Positions 24,641 through 36,800 of a stretch of 64,000 nt of DNA are shown here, one piece after another; within the stretch, counting starts at the first letter, position 1; each line of letters begins with the position of its first letter. The notes below the pieces were generated by a model. That model did no database searches. It was not told the origin of the DNA and worked only from the letters and a program-made list of their open reading frames with translations. The stretch is from Malus domestica (lineage: Eukaryota > Streptophyta > Magnoliopsida > Rosales > Rosaceae). The stretch covers positions 191,001 to 255,000 of the forward strand of contig NC_091662.1 in assembly GCF_042453785.1 (NCBI RefSeq), in the 5' to 3' direction. The translations under genes were made by a program, and so were the position numbers.

Positions 24641-25779
24641 TGAGTAATGGTAATGAGACTATTTCAAAATAAAATTTACAAACTAAATAATATGTTATTA
24701 ATATAAATGAATATATTTATCAACGTTTAATTAATAAATTAATCATCAATTTACATATCCTTTAATTTTCAAAATTTTGTTTACAAATTTAATTTCTCTG
24801 GCATTACCTATATATATATATATATATATATAGGTAAAATGAACTTTCTTGGACTACATAATATAACTATCAACCTAGCTATTTATATATCCATAGCCCA
24901 TAGGAGGTTAGGAACAATCACCTCCCAACTGAACCCCTCCATACGTTGATATGCATAGGCACACCACTTGCCTTTGGTTGGGCACTTGATGTATATAAAA
25001 GGTCAATGACGTAGGTGAAACCTAGGCAAATAGAACAACAAACTTAATTATAAAAAACTGAAATTGGAGAGCAGCCATGTTTCATTGTTGTACACTGAAA
25101 CTGATACTGACTCAATTAAGTCTTCTAAATTTTAACTGTAGATTTCTATATATATATATATATATATGAAATTAACGTTGAATTAACCTAATGAAAAACA
25201 TTACACCTTTAATTGTTTGTACTTTATAATTAATTCACATGCGTTTCATTTTATATGTGTATTTATCATTTACCACTAAGTTTCAAAAATGTATGTGTGT
25301 GTATAAAGTTGACATGTACCTAATGTTTGTTGAAGGAAAATGACATAGCCATTGGCATATATATATTATTGTTATTAGAGATGCATGAATTGGGCATGCA
25401 TCCTTTTTGACTGAGAATCAAGATTCGAGACTGCGGCATGCATTGCAGTTGTCTATTTCTTTCTTTCAAATCAAACGGACGTACTTACATTTGTGTGTGA
25501 GACGTGATGATATTGATACCATCGTACCAGGACAGACTACGGAGTGAATTAGTCAAATTAGTAACGTGTGTGCAAAATGTAATTAAGAAGCAGCAGCAAC
25601 AGATCATCACCACCATTAAATTTCAATCTGATGACTACTGCTGATCTCTCTTCTTCTTCTAATTAAATTGCAGTTGACCAATAATAAATCCATATTTATT
25701 TTAAGTTGAAAATTAGTTGACTACTGATGATCGATCCATGTATTTGCATGTGTTAATTAATTAATGCTGTGTTGACCGG

Positions 25780-25781
<2 letters not shown>

Positions 25782-25821
<40 letters not shown>
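25782..25821. repeat. (TA)n microsatellite
   Basis: A run of about 20 TA units in the 3' flank of the minus-strand polygalacturonase. Confidence 0.95.
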
Positions 25822-25823
<2 letters not shown>

Positions 25824-26040
25824 CACTTTCAATATATAGGATTGATTTACTGCAAGCAACACTCAACCATGGAAGCTCTACAGTAACTGCGTATCCATGT
25901 GGTGTGGTGTGCACATCCATCACCATTGATCAGTGATAATTATTCTTGATACGATCATACAACTCGATCGATATATTGTAAAATCACACAAGACAAGCGC
26001 AAATTAAAGTTACAAATAATTCCCTTAATAATAGGATTAT

Positions 26041-27650
26041 CTATATGCAAGGATCTGGCATAAGCAGTCCAGTGCTGGTTCCCCTAATGTTTTTGCACGA
26101 TGACGTGGCAACCTTATTCAGATACGTAAGCTTGATATCTTGCAATCTGATCCCAGTACATGGAGTGCTAGGGCTGCAGTCGAACGTTACTGCCTCTGCC
26201 GTTCGCGACGTCCCTTGTATGTTTCTGTACGTCACTTGACTGATCGTCACACCTGAACTCTATCAAACGAACAAAAAAAAAAACTAATAATTGATAAGTA
26301 ATTAAGGGAATATATATATATATATACACTATAATATAGGATGTTAGTATTACCTTAGAAGGACAGCCTTGGTTATGGGGGCAATAGCTCTGGTCAATGA
26401 TGATGGGGTTTTTCACGTTTCTCATGACGATGTTTTGGAAGATTATGTTCCTAACGAAGCCAGTGCTGGGCCTGGCCCATGACTTTATTCGTACTCCATT
26501 GTCTGATCCACTGAACACTGCATTCGTTAGGGTTACATTTTGGACACCATCTTCCTTGAGATTCCTGCCTAGGCTTCCAATGCTGCATTATATACAGAGA
26601 TCAGATCACATTCAGATATCATGAGCGGCACTACTTTAATTCGTAATTAGGCTATTTTTGAATCAATGTTTAATTAGGCTGGTTATTAAGTTAATCTTTT
26701 CTACATACGTGCCTAATTATACCCATCCCAAGTTTGTGTTACTTAATAAACCCAACTTGTAAACAAATAAATAAGACTGCTCGACTGTACCTTACACCAT
26801 GGCCTGGACCACACTTGATGTTGCTCATATGGAGGTTTCTGGTGCCGGGACCGATTGCTATGCAATCGTCACCGGTTTGCAAGATGCTGCCGGTTATGGT
26901 GACACCGGTAGAGCTCTGCACATGAATACCATCTGTGTTGGGGCTTTCGCTCGGAGCGATCAGCTTCACGTTTCGAACGACCACATTGTTGCAGCTGTTG
27001 ACTACAAGGTGGGTTGCCTGACTGTTGATCGATGTTAAGCCATTTACCAGAACGCTGTTTGCCCAGTTGAACGTTATAGACTGCACATGTATACATATAT
27101 TATTATAATTATTTATACATATTATATTAATATAGTGAGTAATTATTAAATCCGCATATATATGCGTACGTACCCTAGCTCCAACAGGACAACTCTTGCC
27201 GGATTTCCTGCAAGCCCAAAATGCAGCCCCCCTGGCGTCGAGGGAACCACCGAGGACCCTAAGTCCGGTAACCTTAATGAATAAAATCCAGTAGCCTGAG
27301 TTTCCCAAAGCCCTATAGTCTGTGGGGGCTACAAGGGTTCCGTCTATTTGAACTGTAACTTGTCCGGTCTTGCATGGACCTCTAAACACCACAGCCTTCA
27401 ACAAGAACCTTCCTTTGGGGATGTACATGACAGCATTGCCCTGGCCGGAGCTGCACGCCGACGCCCATGCCTTGACGAATGCTTGCGTCGAGTCCGTCGT
27501 CCCATCTGCTCGTGCACCAAACTTCATCACATTGTAGCTAACTGCCGCTGCGTTGGATGACTGCGACAACGACATGCTCGAGAAAAACAGCAGTACAGCT
27601 GCTACACAATAATTATGAATATTGCCGCAGAAGCTTGATGTATAAGCCAT
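26041..27650 (-). CDS. Polygalacturonase, GH28, secreted
   Basis: Hydrolyses alpha-1,4 links of de-esterified homogalacturonan in the cell wall. Four minus-strand exons (27650-27174, 27080-26791, 26582-26354, 26259-26041) give 404 residues. Residues about 1-34 form a signal peptide (hydrophobic [18 protein letters not shown]). All four GH28 signature blocks are present: [32 protein letters not shown] and RIKSWARP, so the catalytic Asp and His residues are in place. The last exon ends [15 protein letters not shown]. The overall form suits the exopolygalacturonase-like clade of land plants, but endo versus exo action cannot be decided here. It has a TATA box (CTATAAATACC) about 120 bases upstream of the ATG. 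It points away from a related gene at 47148. Confidence 0.92.
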
Positions 27651-27764
27651 TTTTGTGATGATACTTCAGATGTAGGGTTGGATAGAATATAAGATTTCGA
27701 TGAAAGTAATTGGTGTAAATGACTGGATTGGATTTGGATGCTGAAAAAGAAACAATACTTTGGA

Positions 27765-27775
27765 GGTATTTATAG
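27765..27775 (-). promoter_or_regulatory. TATA box of the minus-strand polygalacturonase
   Basis: On the minus strand this reads CTATAAATACC, about 115-125 bases upstream of the ATG. The same 10 to 11 bases occur at the same kind of distance in front of the plus-strand polygalacturonase. Confidence 0.7.
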
Positions 27776-28136
27776 TTGCTTATTGACACGTACTGCTAGT
27801 ACATATGAGCGGAGCAGCGTAGGTAATTATAAAAAGGTGGAGTAACAAAATTCAAAAAGTAGTATTGTATTTGCTCGTCGCGGATCGATTGTTGAATTTT
27901 AGGGTTTAGGGTTAGATAGATACATGTGTTACGTAGTGATATGTACGGAGACATGAGACTATATGCATGTGATAGCTTGCGCTTAATATACACGAGATGA
28001 GAGACAGGGAGAGACAGAGATTATTTGGCGGCGGGCAAATGGCATTATTGGCATGCATGTAATGATATAGAGGTCCAGATTGTGCCCAAGGATTTGGCAA
28101 GGAGCGCGCTTGCGTACGTAAGAAATGAGATATATA

Positions 28137-28225
28137 CATACATACATACATATATATATAACATATATCCATGGTTTTCTATATATCGGTTTTGTATAAC
28201 CTGAGTTCATACATACATACATACA

Positions 28226-28261
<36 letters not shown>

Positions 28262-28318
28262 TATATAACATATATCCATGGTTTTATATATATCGGTTTT
28301 GCATAACCTGAGTTCATA
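28137..28318. repeat. Tandem duplication with CATA microsatellites
   Basis: Two copies of a block reading ACATATATCCATGGTTTT, then ATATATCGGTTTTG and ATAACCTGAGTTCATA, each preceded by a CATA array. The first lies at about 28137-28207 and the second at about 28208-28318. The CATA array is longer in the second copy. Confidence 0.85.
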
Positions 28319-28338
28319 TATCAATCTATGGGTTTTGC

Positions 28339-28351
28339 CACGTGACACGTG
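28339..28351. promoter_or_regulatory. Paired G-boxes
   Basis: CACGTGACACGTG: two perfect palindromic G-box cores separated by one base. G-boxes bind bZIP and bHLH factors. The pair lies about 690 bases upstream of the minus-strand polygalacturonase ATG. Any regulatory role is inference. Confidence 0.4.
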
Positions 28352-28848
28352 AAGGAAACCCGGAGCAGTGGCTGGCGTGGCTGGCGTAGAAGTCGCCGAT
28401 CAAATAGCCTTAAACACAGGTCAATATCCTTCATTCCCCTTCTACTAAAATCATTGAGTGATTGAATTGACAACTTCATTCCCTGTATCCGCTTTTCTTA
28501 ATAATTAATCAGCGGTCGAGGACATACTTTTCTCTTCTCTATCACATTACTTAATCATTGGCGGCCAAACACATATGACATGCATGGGCGGCCCTTGCTC
28601 ATCACATACGTAACCACTAGTGATTAAATTGTAAATTATACATGTTTATCATCGTCATCATTCTTCTTTTGCACCACATAAGGTTCATGTTTCTTAATCA
28701 CATACATTGTTTTCTTGTCAACTTCTTTGGAAAGTACATAGTTGCATTGCTTCAATACTTCTATATGCGTTTTGTTTAAGTGAATCCACTTATTCGAAGT
28801 TTACTGTACTGCTCATTACATATATATACTTTAGATAGTGTTGTGAAT

Positions 28849-30619
28849 ATTGCGTTTACGAATAAGAAAAAACAAACAAAACTCAGAAATAAAAAACAAA
28901 TAACCAAGACAAATAACATCAATAATTAACATGGTTCGGCAATATGTGCCTACGTTCACAGAGTACAATAGATTATCTTGCCAAGCCTCTAGGATTAAGA
29001 CTTGAAGAAAACCCAAAAGAACAATAACAAGAGATACACTATTTATCTCTTTTATTTTCTCTGACACACACTTTGCCCTTCTGTCACTCTGACTCCTTAA
29101 GTGGTATACAACTTATTGTTTTGCTCCAATTCAAAACTAGTACAATATTCCTTCTATATAAACATAATAAAGGTCTTCTTCAATAAGAATTACTAATCCT
29201 AATTGGAATCTAGTTATGAATCATTCTCCAATTGAGAAACAACTTCAATTGGGAGGACAACTTAATCCTCTAAGACTATACTTGCCAATAGCCTTACGAC
29301 AACTCATCATAGGCTGGAAAAACCCAACAACCTCCCCCTTAAAACCATGAGGAAGGTATACCAAAATAGGATTGTTCCTATTGATCAAAAGCCCATTGAT
29401 CGAACTTCTCATAACTAAGCTCCCTCTAATCGAACTACTCATGACCAGACTCCTTATAATCGAACTACTCATAACCAGGCTCCCCTGATTGAACTACTAT
29501 GGCCAGGCTCCCCTTATCTTTAACCAAGATCCATTTGATTAGACTTCTTTTGACCAAGCTCTACCTGATCGAAATACCAATGACCAAACTCCCATTGATC
29601 GAACATTTCTTGACCAAGCTCCTCTTGATCAGACTTTTCTTGATCGAGTTCTTCTTAATCGTAAAACCCATGACTAGACTCCCATGATCGAACATCTCTT
29701 GACCAAGCTTTTCTTTATCAGACTTCTGTTAACTAGGCTATCCTTGATCGAACAACTTTTCATCATTAGTAAAAGCAATTGTGGACTTCTTTGCCAAAAA
29801 AACATTGCTCATCTTCATCTTGGTCCAATCATCATTAGACATACTTGCTGGCTTGCTCTTAACACCTTTAATAAAACATGTCTTCCACTCTTGATTTCCA
29901 CGTAACATAGTTGAAGCGAATATCATGCTTTATTCTAAACGGATATCAGCCAAACAAACTTTGATACCACTTGTTATGAACACTGCTTAAGAATGGAAAA
30001 AAAACAAACAAAACTTGAGAATTAAAAACAAATAACCAAGATAAATAACACCAAAAACTAACGTGGTTCAGTTGTATGTGCTTTAGTCCATGAGGCAACT
30101 ACAACAATTTTTCACTATATCAATAATGCGTACAATGGATAATCTTGCCAAGCCTCTAGGATTAAGACAACGAAAAACTTGAAAGAACAAGAACAAGAAA
30201 CACACTATTTATCTCTTTCTTTTCTCTCTCTCACACTCTGTCATTCTTTTACTTTGACTCCTTGAGTAGTATACAACTTATTGTTTTGCTCCAATTCAAA
30301 ACTAGTACAACAGTCCCTTTATATAGACATACTAAAGGTCTTCTTCTTCAATAAGGATTACTAATTCTAATTGGAATCTAGTTATGATCCTTCTTCAATT
30401 GAGAAACTAAGTCCAATTGGGTAAACAATTTAAATTGGGTAAACAACTTAAATTGGGTAAACACCTTCAATTGGGAAAACAACTCTAATTGGGTAACCAA
30501 CTCCAATTGGGAAAGCTACTACAATTGAGAAACAACTTCAATTAGGAAAACAACTTAATCTCTAAGAGTATTTCCTAGTAGCCTTAAGACAACTTATAAT
30601 GGGTTGGAAAAATCTAACA
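28849..30619 (-). mobile_element. Small non-autonomous LTR retroelement (TRIM/LARD-like)
   Basis: Terminal direct repeats lie at about 28849-29329 and 29972-30619. Read on the minus strand, the element starts at the right. A primer-site-like TGGTATCAAAG (initiator Met tRNA type) follows the right repeat and a purine run (AAGGGGGAGG) precedes the left one. The repeats begin near TGTTGG or TGTTAG and end near ACA. The internal part is only about 640 bp, has no gag or pol, and is mostly imperfect short repeats. The right terminal repeat is longer because of a local expansion of a CAATTGGGTAAACAA-type unit. It looks like an old, non-coding relic. Superfamily is undecided. Confidence 0.75.
29380..29760. 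repeat. Imperfect tandem repeats inside the small LTR element
   Basis: About a dozen degenerate units of roughly 30 bp built on TGACCAAGCTCC and TTGATCGAAC. They fill most of the internal region of the small LTR element. Confidence 0.75.
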
Positions 30620-30649
30620 GTAAGCAATGACTTATTGAGAATTAATTAG

Positions 30650-30860
30650 CCCACGTATGGTAGTGTTTTTAAATTGGTTGAAAGCGTTTTTGGTAAAAAT
30701 ATTTTTAGAATCAATCCTTAGTAAAAATGCAGGTGAATACTGGAAAATAAATATTAGTGCTTATTTTAGGAAGCACTTCAAGTGCCTTAGGAATCCAAAA
30801 ATAGTTTCTCTAAAAGTACTTTCAATCATTTTAAAAACAATTCAAAACGAGTCTTAGATG
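30650..30860. mobile_element. Probable partial MITE
   Basis: GGTAGTGTTTTTAAATTGG, then GAAAGCGTTTTTGG and GGAAGCACTTCAAGTGCCTT resemble a common AAGCACTT-containing plant MITE. Only part of the element appears to be present between the two LTR elements. Confidence 0.35.
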
Positions 30861-30878
30861 TCTTATGTATGACATTCT

Positions 30879-33800
30879 TGTAAACTATTAAACCATAAGA
30901 AATATTTAGTCTCATGAATCACAACAAATCAAAACACAAAAACCTTAATCCATTAACTAAATACTACATGCTAACCTGAAGAATTCCCACTTGATGATGC
31001 CATGAAGCTATGAAGCTTGAATGATCATAGCAGGACCTTCTCCTCTTTGTCAGTACACTTTGTGCTCAAACTAATAATAGGACTTAGTTGCATAAGAGAG
31101 TGTAGTACTGCGAAAGCAGAGGTTCCAATATTTATAGGCATATATAATCATTGTCATAACCAAATAAGGACTCCCTATTAGAATCCATATGGAAAATAGT
31201 AATTGTTTTCCATCCTTCATCATATTGATATTATAGCATAATCATTCATAAACAAGGATCTACTTTCATCTTCTAATAAGGCTTTATTTAAACTAATTGG
31301 ACTTAAACAACACATACCAAAATACCTTATCTCACGCTTATATTCTAGCATTCTCCCACTTGAGCATGAGATCAATTTTAGACATTGCCTCACCAATTCA
31401 AAATAAGTGATCACACAACCTTATTCAAGAATCTACCATCATGACCAATGTTCTATTGCATTTCAAAATATATGAACTAAGAACATTCTACTGCAAACCA
31501 AACGCATTATAATTCCAAGTCCACATATATCCAATTTGCAAATTTAACTCATGATCAACCAAAATACAAATAGTCATTCAACAACTTGCTCCCACTTTTC
31601 AAAAGATCAATGAATATTAATCACAATTGAAAGCAACATGTCTAACAAATAAACAGAAAACAATTCATAACCAATAGCTTAAACATATACGCTGTTTTTC
31701 AAAGCATCAAAATGAATCTAACATAAAACTTAATATATCATTCGAAACCACAAAACTTCATCATTGAAGAATTGAACCTCAATTCGAAGACATTTATTGA
31801 AACAGAAAATTAACTATCAAAATTAGACATGAAACTAGCTAAAATCAAATAATCAACAAACTTATCAGGACTAAACTCACTGCATCAGGCCTTTTGAATC
31901 TAGTAGCAGCAAATCCAACCTTTTGGAGAAGATGATCAGCTACTCCCACTTTTCAAAACTCTCCAACACTCACATCGGAGAAACATGTGACTTGAATTCT
32001 TCAATCGGTAATGCTTTAGTCAAAGGATCAGCAATCATCATTGTTATGCTTATATGTTGTACCTCAATTACCCCTTTCTTGACTTGTTCTCTAACTTTAA
32101 GAAATTTCACATCTACTTGAAGTTAAAGTCCTCATATTATTCATGGCAAAATACACAGCAGAATTGTATGTCACAATACAACTTCAAATGCTTCTATATT
32201 GAACTCATAATGTGCAAATCTGAAACAAAATTCCTCAACCAAGCTGCATGTTTCATGCTCTCAAAACAAGCCACAAACTCAGCCTCCATAATAGATGTTG
32301 CAATAATTGGTTGCTTTGCACTTTTTCACCAAATTGCCCCTCCATTTAGCATAAAGTTATAGCCTCTAGTTGACTTTCTATCATCAACATCACCAGCTAA
32401 ATCTGAATCAGTATATCCCACAAGTTCCAGTAAATCACTTTTGCCATAAACTAACATGAAGCTTTTGGTTCTCTGCAAATATCTCGGTACTTTCTTGGCT
32501 ACAATCCAATGTGCTTCGCTTGGATTTGATTGAAACATGCCTAACATGTCTACAATAAAGGCAATATTAGGTCTAGTGCAAATAGTAGCATATATGAGAC
32601 TCCCAACTAAAGATGCATAAGGTTTAGTTTGCATTTTTTTTTTCAATTCTAGATCAGTTCGAGGATATTGATCCTTCGAAAACTTGTCTTCATTGTTCAC
32701 TGGCACTTGACCATTGTTGCAATTCTCTATATTAAACCTGACCAACACCCTGTCAACATAACCCTTCTGAGATAGACTAAGAAGCCTTCTTTATCTGTCT
32801 CGAACAATTTCAATTCCCAGTCCATAATATGCCTCTATAAGGTCTTTCATCTTAAAATTCTTGCTCAACATACTCTTAGTGTGATCTAGCAACTGTTGAC
32901 ATGAATTGGCAAGTAGAGTATCATCCACACAGAGTACCATGAAGATAGATTTTGATCCAGAGAACTTGATATAAATACAGTCATCCAATTTCTTCTCTAC
33001 AAAGCCCTGTGATGAAACAATCTGGTCAAATTTCAAGTACCACTGCCTGGAAGCCTGCTTTAAGCCATATATTGACTTATTGAGTTTACAAACCATGTTT
33101 TCTTTTCCCCTTTCAATAAATCTAGTTGGTTGTTGCATGTATATGTTTTCTTCTAATTCTCCATTAAGAAAAATTGTCTTGACATCCATTTGATACAGTT
33201 CCAAGTCAAAATGTGCAGCTAAAGCAATAATCACTTTCATGGAATCTTTGGAAGATACTGGAGAAAAATGTATCATTATAATCAATACCCTCTCTTTGAG
33301 TGAAACCCTTAGCAACTAACCTTGCTTTATACCTTTCAATTTTTCCATGTGCATCTCTCTTGGTACTATACACCCATTTACAACCTATAAGCTTACTTTT
33401 TTAATCAAACACCACCAATGTCCAAACTTTATTCTTGAAGATCAATTCCAATTCATCTTTCATAGCATTCTGCCACAAAACTGATTAAGGATTCTCTATG
33501 GCCTGGGAATATGTAAGAGGATCATCAATGTCTCTAATGTCAAAATCGTTCTCTTGCAGATAAATATAATCACTATTCGCAGTAGACTTTAGAGCTCAAG
33601 TTGACTTTCTTGGTTTAAACAAAGGTTGGTTCTCAACTAAAAATGGTTGTTCTTTATTTAAAATAGATGCATCAGTAGGTATTTAGTGATCAATTTCCTA
33701 GTTTGATTTTATGGTATATAGAAACGACACCCCTTTGACTTTTCATAATAAACTATAAAATAGCAAGACTGTGTCCTAGGATCCAACTTCCTTTCATTTG

Positions 33801-36800
33801 GGTTGTAAAATCTAGCTTCAGCTTTGCATCCCCACACATGGAAATAACCAAAATTAGGAAATTAGGAACTCTACCATGCCATAGTTGAAAAGGTGTTATG
33901 GAGACTGATTACTTGGAACTCGGTTGAGAATGTAGTTGCCAGTTTTCAAAACTTCTCCCCATAAGAATCCTGGTAACTTTGATTTTGTCATCATACCTCT
34001 TACCATGCCAATCAGGGTCATGTTTCTCCTCTCTGAAACTCCATTTTGTTGAGGTGTTCCAAGTGTAGTGTATTGTGCCACAATATCATTCTTCTCGAGA
34101 TAGAGTACAAATGGTCCATTTTGTTGCCCAGACTCAGTGTACCTGCCAAAGTACTCTCCTCCCCTATATGATCTAACAATTTTAATGACCTTACCTAATT
34201 GTTTTTCCACTTCAGTCTTATACATTATAAAACAATTAAGGACATCAGATTTCTCAACAATGAGGAAGGTATAACCAAGTCTTGATAAATCATCAACAAA
34301 ATTGACTTGTTTCCACAAATGGTTTTAACTGGTGAATGTCCATATACATCAATGTGTATTATTTCAAGTAGACCCTGACTTCTCTTAGCATCTAGTTTTC
34401 TAAAATTGGTCATCTTGCCTTTTAAATAATCAACACATTCAGTTGCAGTGGTGAAATCTAGTTTTGGAATTAACTCAACCTTTGAAAGTTAAACTACTCT
34501 TTCTTTAGAGATATGCCCTAATCTTTGTACCAGAGAATATAAGAAGTGTCAACATCAAGCATTCTTTTAGTACTTGCATTCAAAACAAGATGATTAATTG
34601 ATTAACTAAGCATTCCAATTGCCACAAATTATTAGATAAATAAGCCGTCCTTAAAGCTGAATCAAGGCAATTCTTTTGAAAAAAAATTTAAGCGTTCATC
34701 ATCAACAAGAAAAGCAAGACCATCTTTGACAATTTTAGAAGCAGAAATTAAATTTTGTCTCATTTTTGGCACATAAAGCACATCCTTCAATTTTAAAACA
34801 AAACCAGAGACAATTTTAAATTCACAACCCCAGTGGATACCACTGCAACTTTTGTCCATTCCCCCACATAGACATTGTAAAAACCATTTCCAATTTCCTA
34901 TTGCTTGTGAAAATCTTTCAAAGAATTAGTTATATGAACTAAGCATCCAGTATCAAACCACCAAGAATCAATAGGCACCTCAACTAGATTGGATTCTACA
35001 CACACACAAGTACTTGTTCTTTTTCTTTACTCCTTAAATAGTCTTTAAACACTTGATAATCCTTTTTCAAATGGCCCTTAATTTTGCACCAAAAACATTT
35101 AAATTTAGTCACATCCCTTGTTTTAACTTTAAATTTGTTAGATCTTTTAGGAGAAAGACTTACTTTAGCAGTTGTATTGAATCTATTAGAATTCTTACTT
35201 TTATTAGACGAACCTCCAGCATTGAATGATTTCTTTCCCGTTCCAGTTTGCACAAAATTGACATCCTTAACTTCATTGCCCTTATCTTGTTTTTGTTGAG
35301 TTTCTTTTGGCACACACTATGCAATTAACTCATCAACATCCCAGCTTTTGTCTTGTGTATTATAAGACACCTTTAACTGGTTGTACTTCATAGGTAGTGC
35401 TTAGAGAATCATGAACACCAACTGTTTTTTCACCAATATTGACATCCATGGAGTTGAGTTTTTCTGCTGCATCAGTCATCTTCATTATGTGATCCCTTAT
35501 TGAAACAGTACCCTCAATTTTGTAAGTGGTTAGCAAGGACATATATTGACTGACTTCAACTTTTTCTGATTCCTTGAACTTCTTTTCAATTGCCTTCATA
35601 TAATCTACAACTGATTCATGTTTCTTGATTTCATCTCGAATGGTATCAGTCATACTACTCTCCAAGATAAAAACTGTCACCTTGTTGGCTCTTGTCCATC
35701 TCTCATGATTTGCCTTTTCAACCCTTGTACTTTGATCGGTGATGACGGGCTTGGGATTGTCAATTGCTATATCAAACTCATTGAGAGTTAATAGCAATCC
35801 AATTTCCCTTCTTCATTTTTTGTAGTTGCTGCCATTAGTGAGAATTGGAATGTTGGCCAAATTTAGGGTCTTCGTTGATATTGCAGACACTGAAAAAAAC
35901 CAATGAAATCATATTATGAACTTTCTAGGGTTTTGACTATCCATATACATAATCTTAACAACAAATAGTTGAGAAGTACATATAGAATAAGTGAATTCAC
36001 AAAAAGGTAACCCAAAACTTTATACCGATCAATCATAAACACTCTTTTTAAATGCTCTTGTGGAGCTAGAGGGATAATATTATAAACTTGTCATTTCACT
36101 TTTACATTAGTTCCAATTATTTCTTTGATTGGATCATTTACTAAAGTGAAGTCCTTGTTGATTCACACGGGATTCCAAAAGCCAAACCTAGCCCAACCTA
36201 CTTAAACAACCCAATGGCTTGGCCCATCATCATATTCATTCAAATTTGATCTCAATAACTGAAGGGCAAACATACTTTATTTCCAGAGATGATTATATTG
36301 GCTCATAAAGTAGTTAATTTACTTTGACTATCTATATACATGAATATAAAACAAAATTAAAGTAGAATTATCGATTGGATTTCAAATTTTCTTGGTTAAA
36401 ACACATACCTTATTTATAGGAGAATATGAACAATTGACAGTAGAAACAAGATTATTTTTGTATCAATGACTCATAATATTTTAATATGACCGAGAGAAGA
36501 AACTCAAAACCCAGATCACCAATGTAGCAAGGATGAAAATAATAAGGTTTTCACCAGCAACTATGTGATACCCCGTCCTAAATTTGTCGTATTTTTATAT
36601 TATTAGACATATGAAATTACCAAATTGCCCTTGAGGCTTGAATGTTGACTTTCGTTGACCATCTCGTTGAAACACGTATTACCAATCTTCTTAGTTTATT
36701 CTTATTGTACTCATCATCATGAAATCGTGGGCACGAACAGATTCGATTTTGGATTTTTAACGAAGATATTACGTTTCGAAACGTCGAATGTTTTTTGGAT

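Larger units (their letters stand above)
23414..26040. other. Intergenic region with (TA)n microsatellites
   Basis: The first 700 bases contain the 5' leader and promoter of the ankyrin gene. The rest is AT-rich with long (TA)n runs at about 24587-24637, 24809-24832, 25147-25168 and 25782-25821. A TATA-like box (GTATATAAAAGG) at 24991-25002 precedes only a very short open frame from 25078 (MFHCCTLKL), which I do not call a gene. Confidence 0.5.
27776..28848. other. Intergenic region with CATA repeats and a G-box pair
   Basis: No gene is supported. The region contains a tandemly duplicated block with (CATA)n arrays at about 28137-28318, and two CACGTG G-boxes one base apart at 28339-28351. 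AT-rich sequence runs up to the LTR element. Confidence 0.5.

Noticed and set aside
24453-24641. Minus-strand frame with Ile-Tyr repeats
   Set aside because: This is a (TA)n microsatellite, not a protein gene.
24991-25170. TATA-like box GTATATAAAAGG followed by a short frame from 25078
   Set aside because: The frame runs into a TA repeat and encodes no plausible protein. Kept only as a note in the intergenic entry.
27983-28348. Minus-strand frames with Tyr-Val-Cys-Met repeats
   Set aside because: They come from the CATA microsatellite and its tandem duplication.
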